Assembly (NCBI RefSeq): GCF_029962835.1
Contig: NC_080582.1
Coordinates: forward strand, 73,218,177-73,282,176
From: Magnolia sinica
Taxonomy: Eukaryota > Streptophyta > Magnoliopsida > Magnoliales > Magnoliaceae
Direction: 5' to 3'
DNA length: 64,000 bases
The translations under genes were made by a program, and so were the position numbers. Below the pieces are notes generated by a model that worked only from the letters and a program-made list of their open reading frames with translations, was not told the origin of the DNA and made no database searches. Numbering within the stretch: position 1 is the first letter of the stretch; each line of letters opens with the position of its first letter. Positions 12,583-21,660 of the stretch are shown piece by piece.

Positions 12583-12995
12583 GGGCATGGTCCCTGCAAA
12601 TACAAATATAAACACGGCCATCCGGGCCCTTCCAATGCTGTCCATAAAAAATGGACAGCTTCATCATGGTCATAATAGCGGTTCCCTCTTTCCAGGGAAC
12701 CCCGCTCTTCCGAATAGCTCCGACGCACATCTGGGTTTGCTCCATTAATTTCGATCAAATACATAAACACGGCATGTATTTGATCGAAAAGCCCCTCCAA
12801 TGCTGTCCATATGAAATGGAAAGCTTCATCATGGTCATAACAGCGGTTCCCACCTTCCAGGGACCCCCGCTCAACATCCGGATAGCTCCGACGCACATTC
12901 GGGTCATGATTGAATGAAATTAGTAAAGAAACTGAAAATATAAAATAAATTACACCATTTATCTTCATTAGCCATAAAAGCAAGCGTCTAGCCAT
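12579..12995 (-). pseudogene. Unrecognised exon-like frame with internal 165-bp duplication
   Basis: A 138-codon frame on the minus strand contains two copies of a segment reading approximately VRRSY...ERGSLEGGNR then YDHDEA-HF-WTALEG. At DNA level the copies start near 12,631 and 12,796 (TCCAATGCTGTCCAT), a 165-bp tandem duplication. The segment is not low-complexity and keeps its frame in both copies, so it could be a captured exon that was duplicated locally. I do not recognise the protein family. It directly abuts the TTTAGG array and may be partly chance. Confidence 0.3.
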
Positions 12996-13113
12996 ACCAT
13001 AGCTTTTGTCAATTCGAGCACATTCTTTTCAGCTTCTTGGAGCACATCAGTCCATACACTTGGCTCCTTGAGAAGATATTGCAGGTTCGAATAAAATAAG
13101 TCAGCTACTTGGC
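12968..13113 (-). pseudogene. Candidate terminal exon of an unidentified captured gene
   Basis: On the minus strand a TTTTCTAG acceptor-like site precedes an uninterrupted frame of about 47 codons. It reads VADLFYSNLQYLLKEPS, then VWTDVLQEAEKNVLELTKAM, and ends WLDACFYG and a stop at 12,968-12,970. The composition is protein-like (amphipathic, not repeat-derived) and unlike the surrounding repeats. I do not recognise the family. Its strand agrees with the other exon-like pieces at 13,821, 14,087 and 15,466, which fits a set of transduplicated gene fragments. Confidence 0.4.
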
Positions 13114-13450
13114 TAGAAAAACTTTACACAAATCTTTCAGTCTATACTACAGAAAATAAGATGAAGATGTAATGTGATGCACTTGTTTATGATACAAAAT
13201 GTATAACTAGTAACTTTGATGAGTAATGACAAGTCATAAAGTACTGACTTATTTCTATTTGAAATGTCGAGTTCTACAATGTGAGCTATTGCAATGGTAG
13301 TAAAATGCTCAAATATGCATGGTTAGAAGCATTCATCTGATGTCCAATCGGGTGCAATGGAAGAAGAAATTAACAATGTCTATAACAAGCTGAGTACTAA
13401 AATGATATAAAAAATATAAAGAGGATGCCAACATACATAGGTGTTCCACG
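13114..13450. other. AT-rich spacer, no gene seen
   Basis: Sequence between exon-like fragments; it could be captured intron. Nothing recognisable. Confidence 0.3.
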
Positions 13451-13677
13451 GTGTTTGCTAAAAGCGATTTGGTTATGGTGTACTTGCGTGAAAAATGATT
13501 TTCAACCGGCACTTGTAATAAGTTGAACCCAAAGAGAGTTGGCCTTTGTTGGGTGTTGACAAAAGTCGATGATAATGTATATCGTATTGAGTTATAGAAA
13601 GGCTTAGATATCTCACATACTTTTAGTGTTCAAGAGAAACTGATCAGCCATCCAATAGCTGATATGGGATGGTTAAG
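13451..13677 (+). pseudogene. Decayed Ty3/gypsy polyprotein tail
   Basis: In one frame from 13,451 the translation follows the region just after the integrase core of Ty3/gypsy polyproteins: DLVMVYLREK, then a stop, NKLNPKRVG, DDNVYRIEL, a second stop, then LDISHTF. Family members read close to VMVHLRKERFP, TYNKLK, INDNAYVVDLP and LGISHTFNV at the same places. Two in-frame stops and no other domains nearby show a short dead fragment trapped inside composite 1. Confidence 0.7.
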
Positions 13678-13820
13678 ATTGTCCAATTAAGAAATAGAAA
13701 AAACAGTTCAAGAGAAACTGATCAGCCATGCAAAATGGCGGAATTTGGAAAACATACCCAAATGGCGGAATTTGGAAAACAGCAAAAGAGATGATGATTA
13801 AAGCTTAAAAGAACCCTCAC

Positions 13821-13880
13821 CTTTGTCAGCTTTCTCTGTGTCTCGACAAACTCGAATGGAAGCACCATGGTTAGCAACTC
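13821..13880 (-). pseudogene. Exon-like fragment, 20 codons, unidentified
   Basis: Sixty bases on the minus strand are bounded by an AG acceptor (ATTTATGCAAG) and a GTGAGG donor and are open in phase 0. The peptide includes LPFEFVETQRKLTK. This is not the part of glutamine synthetase that would follow the exon at 14,087, so it probably comes from another gene. I cannot name it. Short direct duplications flank it (AAATGGCGGAATTTGGAAAA twice at 13,732-13,780). Confidence 0.4.
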
Positions 13881-14086
13881 CTTGCATAAATCACAATAAG
13901 CAAAACAAAAAATGAATATGCGTTTTCCAGACATTGGTATTTAGAACATGTCTTGGATTGAATGAAGTGGAAGGAATACCCATAAGAAAGTATTGGAATC
14001 AAAATACAAAGAGAACCACAAGATGTTGTAAAATAATGGAAAAAAAGAAAGAAAAGAAGATAGGTGGCATCCAAAAATAAATTTAC

Positions 14087-14140
14087 CTGGATAGGCTTCG
14101 GGTCAAATGAGAGAACAATGCCAGCAATCTCTGTAATCCT
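14087..14140 (-). pseudogene. Captured glutamine synthetase exon (cytosolic GS type)
   Basis: The minus strand reads an AG acceptor (TATGTAAACAG), 18 codons giving RITEIAGIVLSFDPKPIQ, then a GTAAAT donor. This matches the conserved plant glutamine synthetase stretch just before the GDWNGAG substrate-binding loop. Glutamine synthetase makes glutamine from glutamate, ammonia and ATP. The rest of the enzyme, including GDWNGAG and the C-terminal catalytic residues, is absent nearby, so this is an isolated 54-bp exon with preserved splice signals. Part of its upstream intron is duplicated near 14,380 (CTCTGTTTACATAGCAAAGA). It is best explained as gene-fragment capture by a CACTA-like element. Confidence 0.65.
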
Positions 14141-14256
14141 CTGTTTACATAGCAAAGAGAACGATCTTACGACTAGTTTTACGAAATGTAGAATCATACA
14201 TATAATTAGATTCTTTTAAAATAAGCAAGACATTCCATGTAATTCCCCTTTTCAGA

Positions 14257-14258
<2 letters not shown>

Positions 14259-14345
<87 letters not shown>
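14259..14345. repeat. (TA)n microsatellite, about 87 bp
   Basis: Uninterrupted TA dinucleotides. It generates long spurious IYIY open frames, which I ignore. Confidence 0.95.
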
Positions 14346-14347
<2 letters not shown>

Positions 14348-15465
14348 AAATTAAGGTCTCCACAACAGCCATGGACTGTAATTCTCTGTTTACATAGCAA
14401 AGAGAACATATGAATCATACATATACTATGATTCTTTTAAAAATTTCACACAAGCAACATTCCATCTTATAGGAATCATACATACAGTAGGAATCCCATA
14501 ACAGGTTGTAGGAATCATGTCCGGTACGATTCCTTTTGAGACTAATTTTAGAAAATGGAGACAGGAAACATACATATAGTAGGAATGCCCGTCTGTTTTT
14601 TTAGAATGAAACCATATCTACATTCAAATTAATAATAAAGACAAGCAAACCAGAGGATCACACCATGATTGTTAAAAAGAAAAGCTTAAGACAATAGATC
14701 TGCTTATTTCAACTTAATGGAACGTCTGCAACCAAGAGAATCCTTAGAAATAAATTCAAGTTACGTAACTCGAATCCTTTTAATGAATGCAAATCTGTCA
14801 AGATCAAGCTCAAGGGACATTAACATTTTCAGCAATCCATCAACACAATGTTGTCACCTTTTTACATTTTTCAAGAACGTCAAACACAAACTATCAATTT
14901 ATATATACTTTATTGATCATATATCTTGATAAATGATTTTCATGAAAACGACAGAATCAGGATAATAAAAGGAACCATTTTCAACTCTATCAATAACAAG
15001 CACAATTATAAAAACACTCCACCAACAAGATGTCCTACTATACAATCAAAGATTATTAAGTTATAGATATTAGAAATATGACAAAAGACAACAACATTGA
15101 AAACAACAAGAATTCTTCAGGATAAGGACGCTTCCATCCTTTCCACAAAGAAATATACATGTGAACTGGAGAGCAACACCAGAAACAGAACGTCCTCCCA
15201 AATTGGAGGAGATGAGTTAAAATGTTGAGAAAGAAACCTACTCCAGAAACAGAACTTTTTCAAGACTGCAAATAAAACAATTTCGAAGTCAATGGTCAAC
15301 ACCTAAGACCATAACTACAACTTCATCTTTGCACAGATATCCATTCCCAGATGCATATTGGGAACATTTCGACAAAAAATTGAATGGTTCCATGCTACTA
15401 AAATTAAACAAAAAAAGATTTTAAATACAAAATATGTTTTTATTGGGAGGGCTACAGAGGCACAA
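14346..15465. other. AT-rich, intron-like spacer, no gene recognised
   Basis: Lies between exon-like fragments of the same strand and has intron-like composition. It could be captured intron sequence. No exon could be supported. Confidence 0.3.
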
Positions 15466-15576
15466 TTACTTCAAAACCATTGAAATGCATATATCAATGA
15501 TGACTTTAGGGAATGCTATCAGGTGGGGCTTCTCAAGGTCTTGTGGCCTAGGTTTTCCACCATCTTCAACATCCAT
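15466..15576 (-). pseudogene. Candidate first exon with CT-rich leader, captured gene fragment
   Basis: On the minus strand a (CT)n tract (15,580-15,634 read in reverse) is followed four bases later by ATG and an open frame starting MDVEDGGKPRPQDLEKPHL, 36 codons to a TAA at 15,466. A CT microsatellite leader next to a start codon is common in plant 5-prime UTRs. A GTAATT donor-like site overlaps the stop. I do not recognise the protein. It is on the same strand as, and upstream of, the other exon-like fragments down to 12,968, so a chimeric transcript is possible. Confidence 0.35.

Positions 15577-15579
<3 letters not shown>

Positions 15580-15634
<55 letters not shown>
15580..15634. repeat. 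(GA)n microsatellite
   Basis: About 55 bp of pure GA repeat; reads as CT on the minus strand in front of the candidate start codon at 15,574-15,576. Confidence 0.95.
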
Positions 15635-15636
<2 letters not shown>

Positions 15637-15775
15637 TGCCAAACAGACCAGATATAACAATCCCATAGACCTTGCACCAATCCACTGACGCAGCTAGCAT
15701 TACCTTGAAATCCATGCAATCCACTCTAATACCATCCAATCCCATCCAATCTGCTCGGCCAAACAGGCCCTTATT

Positions 15776-15893
15776 GTACTGAGTAAACTCAGTAGGGCCC
15801 ACCTTAAACCCTAAATCCCTAAATCCCCAAATCCCCAAATTCCTAAATCCCTAAATCCACAAATCCCTAAATCCCCAAATCCCTAAATCGATA
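15776..15893. repeat. Foldback arm remnant plus AAATCCC(T/C) telomere-like block
   Basis: 15,776-15,803 repeats the GTACTGAGTAAAC terminus and GGGCCCACC of foldback element 6. It is followed by about ten AAATCCCTAAATCCCC-type units, the opposite-strand sense of telomere-like DNA relative to the TTTAGG array. The same block occurs at 56,143-56,450 ahead of the same GA module. Confidence 0.7.
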
Positions 15894-16044
15894 TTGAGAT
15901 TGAGAGAGATTGAGAGAGAGAGAGAGAGATACCTCACTGTCGTGAATGACCTTCAACCGAGCTTCAGAGAGAGAGAGAGGGCGTGCGTGGGTAGGGCGTT
16001 CGACAATGGACCACAAGAGACAGAGAGGGAGGGATGGATTAGGG

Positions 16045-16109
<65 letters not shown>

Positions 16110-16178
16110 GGGAACGAATAGAGAGAGGGAGGAAGATGAGAGAGTTCGAGCCAGATCGGGAGAGAGGGTTAGGAAACG

Positions 16179-16219
<41 letters not shown>

Positions 16220-16220
16220 G
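15894..16220. repeat. GA-rich module shared with composite 2
   Basis: Contains GA tracts at 16,049-16,106 and 16,181-16,216 and a spacer with ACCTCACTGTCG, CAACCGAGCTTCAGAGAGAG and GGGCGTGCGTGG. The spacer words recur in the same order at 56,454-56,775. The order AAATCCC block, GA tract, CCGAGCTTCAGAG, GGGCGTGCGTGG is therefore a conserved internal module of the composite family. Confidence 0.75.
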
Positions 16221-16279
16221 GGGTGATTTTTGGGCGCGGCTCTGTTTTGAGCGCGCGCCCAAATTTGGGGCAACGTACG

Positions 16280-16750
16280 GTGTGCTCTGTGGGACCCAAC
16301 ATGATGTATGTGTTGCATCCATGCCGTCCATCTCTTTTTACAGATCATTTTATGGTATGAGACCAAAAATGGGGTATATCCCAATCTCAAGTGTACCACA
16401 TTACAGGAAACAATGTTGAATGAGTGTCGACCACTAAAATTATTTTAGGGGCCATAAAAGTTTTGGATCAAGCTGATTTTTGTTTTTTCCCTTCATCTGG
16501 GCCTGTATGACCTAATCAACATGTTGGATGTCAAATAAACAGTACAGTGGGCCTTAGGAGGATTTTAATGGTGGATATCCAATCACTATTGTTTTCATAT
16601 GGTGTGGTCCACCTTAGATTTATATCCCTCTCATTTTTAGGATCAAGTGATAAAATGATCTTTGAAAATGGATGAACAGAATGGATGAAACACATACATC
16701 ATGGTGGGGCCTACAAAGCACCAACCAGTGGTTGGGAGAGTAGCCAATCG
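16280..16750. mobile_element. Foldback element 8, subfamily of element 2
   Basis: Starts GTGTGCTCTGTGGGACCC and ends GGGGCCTACAAAGCACCAAC, followed by GAGAGTAGCCAATCGG, which matches the TAGCCAATCCG end of element 2. The interiors are nearly collinear (GTTTTGGATCAAGCTGAT, AACAGTACAGTGGG). Confidence 0.75.
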
Positions 16751-16787
16751 GTGGATGGGGTAAGACGAACATGGATTTCCTGTTTAG

Positions 16788-17160
16788 AGTTTTGTGGGAC
16801 TCACCATGATGTATTTTGTTTATCCATTCCATCCATTAATTTTAATAAATAATTTTAGTACATGATACCAAACATAAAGTAGAATGAAGGCCCAAGAGGA
16901 CCACACCATAGGAAGCACATGTGATTTAATCTCCATGTTTCCTACCGTGTGGTCCACTTTAGCCTTTAATATACCTGATTTTTAGTTTCATGACCTATAA
17001 TAATATTTCAAAATAGATGAACGGCTTAGATATAAAACATATATTTTTGTAAGCCCTATAGAGCCCCTATAGAGCCCTATAATAACATTTCAAAATAGAT
17101 GGACGGCTTCGATATAAAACATATATTTTTGTAGGCCCTGTAGAGTCCTATAACCTAATC
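16788..17160. mobile_element. Internally deleted foldback element
   Basis: Left arm GTGGGACTCACCATGATGTA and right arm ATGAACGGCTTAGATATAAA are present, but the central mirror segment is missing. The right end segment (TTTCAAAATAGATG ... CATATATTTTTGTA) is present twice, near 17,008 and 17,089. Confidence 0.5.
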
Positions 17161-18870
17161 TTTTTTCTCAAATCATTATAAGGTATCATGCAAAACATTA
17201 GGCAGGAACAAGGCTTGAGTGGACTATAAATTGGGCATTGCACTTCCACCATTAAAAATTAACTTCTTGGGAGCTGGAGAAGTTTCAAATCAAGCTATTA
17301 TGTGTGTCCCACTTGGATGAGGGGTCAGACCCAATTTCAGCTGCATTCAAAACTCATGTGGGCCTCACCAAGTGCTTTTATATATTTTTTTAAATGTCTT
17401 TACATAGTTTTAGATATGGTATAGCCCACTGAGTTTCGTATACGGATGATTTTTGAGATATCTCATATGCTAAAGGGGACACATCAAAACTGTGTATGTC
17501 CCACCTTATTCCATGTCTGTATTAACTTATAAACAGGTTGGATCTCAAATAAACATCGCGGCGGGCCCTAAGAAGGTTTCAATAGTGGGTGTCACTGTCC
17601 CACTCTTTTCTATGGTGGGTCCACTTGAACTTTGGCTTTGCCTCGTCAGTCAGATGCACCATTCTACAGTGGGCCACGACCTTAAAAATATCATTTTTAT
17701 TATAAAATATTTCAAAAAAAATTAAAATACAAATTTTGAATTTTTATTTTCAAAATCTCAAAAAATTTCTCATATTTTAATTTTTTCTCAAAAATTTCCA
17801 ATTTACGATTTTGTCTTTAAAAGCATCATTTTTTTCTACAAATTTTTCACAAACATAGTTAAAATTTCTAAACTTTTCAATATTCTTTTTCATATAATAT
17901 TTTAAATCATTTAAATATTACCTTTTAATTATATATATATGTATATATATAAATTTAGATATTTTAAATCATTTAAATATTACCTTTTTAATGCTTTTTA
18001 GGGGTTGATCCCGAAATTGAAGTAGATCTAAAGCTTAATTGGACCATTACATAGGAAACAGTGTGGAATAGTGATTTCCACTGTTGAAACCTTCTTAGGG
18101 TCTAAAGTAATTGTTATTTGTCATCCAACCTCTTAATATGATCACAAAGACATGGATGAAGAGAAAGCACAAACATCAACTTGATCCAAAACTTCTTTGG
18201 CCTCTAAAAAATTTCAATGATAGATGTTTAATCAAACTGTTTTTTGTCTTTGTGGTCCACTTGAGATTTTAATTTTCTTCATTTTTCAGATCACGCCTAA
18301 AATTATCCATTAACATAGATTAACGAGTGGATAAAATAAATTAAATAATGATGTTCTCACGAGGTCAATAAGTTGGGTCACAATTTTGACCGTAATATTT
18401 GGTCCATTTTACATGTCCGGTCCATTCACTCTATTTTATTGATCATTACCCTCAAATTGACTAGTTACTCGCCCGATCATGCTACATATGAGAGAGATAT
18501 TGGGTAAACAAGATGATTAACAATTTGAGTGAATTTTGATTTAAACATCCGAAGTTATTTACTTTTCAATCCGGGGCTGATCAGATTATCCAAAAACGGT
18601 TAAAGGTTGTTCATAATATCAAAAATATATGAATGAATAGAAAACACAAACATCAGCTTGATCCAAAACTTCTATGGCCTCTAAGAAATTTTAAATGGTA
18701 GAGGTTTAATCACACTAGCTATTTCCTGTGGTGTAGTCCACTTGAGCTTTGGATATGCTTCCTTTTTGTTCTTTTGACCTCAAATTACCTGTTAACATGG
18801 ATGAATGGAGTGGATAAAATAAATAAATAATAGTGGACCCCACAGAGTTTACTTTGGTAAAAGTAACAAG
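17161..18870. mobile_element. Cluster of degraded foldback copies with an AT-rich core
   Basis: Several partial family copies lie here: near 17,170-17,310, 17,484-17,690, 17,990-18,360 and 18,600-18,860. They surround an AT-rich stretch (17,690-17,985) whose reverse complement resembles 58,280-58,570 in composite 2. No coding frame is credible. Confidence 0.5.
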
Positions 18871-18924
18871 TAACTACCTAAATGTAGTAAAGAAGGGTGT
18901 CCTTAAAACATTCATAATTCATAT

Positions 18925-19510
18925 ATTGGGCCTGCCTGAATGTGATTCACATATCCAACCCACTCATTATGTGTGTCCCACTTGGATGAGGGATATCATA
19001 CCAAGTTTCAACCGCATCCATGTCTGTATTAACTTATAAACAGATTGGAGCTCTAATAAACATCGCGGCGGGCCCTAAGAAGGTTTCAATAGTGGTTGTC
19101 ACTATCCCACTCTTTTCTATGGTGAGTCCACTTGAACTTTGGATCTACCTCGTCAATCAGATGCACCATTCCATGGTGGGCCACGAGCTTAAAAATAAAG
19201 TCAATCCATGACTTGGGTGGGCCACACCACATACTATAGTTGAAAGGTTACCCTCCCATTAAAACATTCATAATCATTTATTGGGCCTACCTAGATGTGG
19301 TTCATAGATCCAACCCATTCATTATGTGTGTCTCACTTGGATGAGGAGTCGGACCAAGTTTCATACACATCCAAAACTCATGTGGGCCCCACCAAATGCT
19401 TTTATATGTTTTAGGGATGTCTTCACATAGTTTTAGATGCTATGGCCCACCTGAGTTTCGTATATGACTGATTTTTGGACTTAAAGGGGACACATTAAAT
19501 ACATGGTGTT
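18925..19510. repeat. Duplicate of the 17.29-17.69 kb segment
   Basis: Words such as TTATGTGTGTCCCACTTGGA, AACATCGCGGCGGGCCCTAA and CAATCAGATGCACCATTC recur at 17,300-17,690, partly rearranged in order. They define a second, related repeat family, GTGTGTCCCACTTGGATGAG. Confidence 0.6.
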
Positions 19511-19621
19511 GATGTTCTACATACTTCATGGTGGGGCGCACACAGATTAACCTCATGGGAAGTTCCCATGAGGTGACCTTATAGTACCATTTCACTATTT
19601 TAGGTCTTTCATGGGTGTTAT

Positions 19622-20054
19622 TCTAACCGTGTAGGGCCCACCTTGATATATTTTATGTATATCGACGCCATTCATATATTTTTCCATCATATTTTAGGAT
19701 GTAATTTTAAATCATAAGAACTAAATAATCTTAGGTGGGCCATACCAATCAAAATAATATGATGAATAACCATTAAAAACCTTTTGAAGGCCATAAAAGT
19801 TTTGGATCAATTTGATCTTTGTAGTTTACCTTCATCTAGATCTTCTTTACATTATCAACAAGTTGGATTGCAAATAAACATTACTAAAACCTTACGATGG
19901 GCTCTTTATAATTTTTAATGGTGAGGTACTATATTATCATTCTTTCCAGTGGTGTGGTCCACTTAAGATTTAAATCTACACAATTTTTTATACACGGCCA
20001 AAAAATGGGTTGGAGAAACATATGGGCGGCAAGGATATACAACACATCATCAAA
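19622..20054. mobile_element. Foldback element 9
   Basis: Left AGGGCCCACCTTGATATATT, interior CCATTAAAAACCTTTTGAAG mirrored by ATAATTTTTAATGGTGAGG, right GGCAAGGATATACAACACAT. The right arm is joined directly to the AT-rich tandem repeat that follows. Confidence 0.6.
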
Positions 20055-20530
20055 ATCTCATTTTTGTTATATAACTTTTCAATTTTTCTTGTCAAAATAC
20101 AAAATCTAGTTTTCTTTTTTTAAAAATATATTTTTTTACAATTTGACAATTTTTTTTATTTTTTAAAATTTTATTTTTCAAAATATCATTTTTTTATCGA
20201 AATCTCACTTTTGTTATCCAACTTTTCAATTTTTCTTGTCAAAATACAAAATTTAGTTTTCTTTTTTAAAATATATATTTTTTTTACAATTTGTCAATTT
20301 TTTCACAATTTTGTTTAATTTCTTAAATTTTCTTTTTTAAAATATCATTTTTTTAATCTCACTTTTGTTATATATAACTTTTCAATTTTTCCTGTCAAAA
20401 TACAAAATCTAGTTTTCTTTTTTAAAAAATATTTTTTTTTCAATTTGTCAAAATTTTCACAATTTTGTTTAATTTTTAAAATTCTTTTTCAAAATATCAG
20501 TTTTTTATCGAAATCATTTTTTTTCAAAAT
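20055..20530. repeat. AT-rich tandem repeat, about 3 units of 145-160 bp
   Basis: Each unit contains AATCTCANTTTTGTTAT, AACTTTTCAATTTTTC and GTCAAAATACAAAAT. Units start near 20,055, 20,198 and 20,356, with a partial fourth. Confidence 0.75.
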
Positions 20531-20659
20531 TATCAGTAGTTTTTTTTTTTTTTCAAAATTCAAATTTTTCTTAAGCATTGTTAATTATTTTTCTACGTTT
20601 CTTAACTATTTTTTTAAAATTCATAATTTTTCGAATAGCTTAATTGAGCATTAGAGATG

Positions 20660-21176
20660 TCTTTGATAGGGCTATAAGACTCTAGGACCGTCTCTAATAA
20701 AGACGGTCCTTGACGATCTCTAATAGAGACGGTCCTTGTGATCTCTAATACAGACAGTGCAGGGCCGTCTCTAATAGAGACGGTCAGTCTTTAGTTGAGA
20801 CGGTTTTTGACAGGGCTGTGAGATGGCTAAGGACCGTCTCTAATAGAAACGGTCTTTGACAGTCTCAGATTGCAAGTAAAAGACGACCAATGACTGTCTC
20901 TAATGTAGACGGCCAATGACCGTCTCAAATGACCGCATATAAGACAATCAAGGACCGTCTCTAATGCGGACGGTCAATGACCGTCTCAGATGACCCATAT
21001 AAGACGGTCAACGATCGTCTTAAATCATGTGGACGTTCAAATTTTTAAGACTATTAAAGACGATCAGGGGCCGTCTAAAATTTTAGAGACGGTTTACGAC
21101 CGTCTCTAAAGCATCTTTAAACCAAGCATTTTTAGAGACGGTCCAAAACCGTCTCTAAATTCGTCCTTTCTTTCCA
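20660..21176. repeat. Palindromic GAGACGGTC array, right subterminal region of composite 1
   Basis: Many copies of GAGACGGTC/GACCGTCTC palindromes (for example GAGACGGTCCAAAACCGTCTC-like at 21,136-21,155). The left array at 5,934 uses mostly GGACGGTC, so the two edges are related but not identical. Confidence 0.7.
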
Positions 21177-21190
21177 TTTTTCACGTAGTG
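21177..21190 (-). mobile_element. CACTA-type transposon terminus
   Basis: The plus strand reads TTTTTCACGTAGTG. Its reverse complement begins CACTACGTGAAAAA, close to the classic plant CACTA terminus CACTACAAGAAAA. It sits directly outside the GAGACGGTC array, as expected for an En/Spm-type end. No transposase (TnpA or TnpD) gene was found, so the element is non-autonomous. Confidence 0.75.
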
Positions 21191-21660
21191 CCCTAGGGGT
21201 CCACTGTGATGTATGTGACTACATCCACGCCGTCCATCCATGTTGAAAGCTGATTTTAGGCATAATTCAAAAAATGAAGCGGATCCAAATCACAAGTAGA
21301 CCATAATACAGGAAACAGTGGTAATCAATCGTTAAAAACTTCTCGTGGGCCACAAAAGCTTTGGATCAAGATGATATTTGTGTGGTCTCTTCATCCAAAT
21401 CTTTGTAACCTTATCAACAGGTTGGATGGCAAATAAACATTCCGGTGGTCCCATGATGTTTTTAATGGTGAAAATTTAATCGCTACTATTTCCCATGGTA
21501 GGGTCCACACAAGATTTGGATTGCTTCATTTTTTGGATCATGCCTTGAAATGAGATTTCAAAATGGTTGGATGGTATGGATTTAACGCAGATGCATCATT
21601 GTGAGCCCCTCAGTTAGGGTCCCACTTACCCCGGTCGATTTGGGTCTCGCCTAATCGTCT
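21191..21660. mobile_element. Right part of split foldback element 7
   Basis: Starts AGGGGTCCACTGTGATGTAT immediately after the CACTA terminus and has the full family interior. It ends TTTGGGTCTCGCCTAATCG, the inverse of the arm at 5,876. Confidence 0.65.

Noticed and set aside
14145..14418. Long IYIYIY open frames
   Set aside because: Translation of the (TA)n microsatellite in several frames.
15466..16419. ERERER / SLSLSL open frames up to 157 codons
   Set aside because: Translation of GA/CT microsatellites; only the short frame next to the candidate start at 15,576 is kept, as a low-confidence exon.
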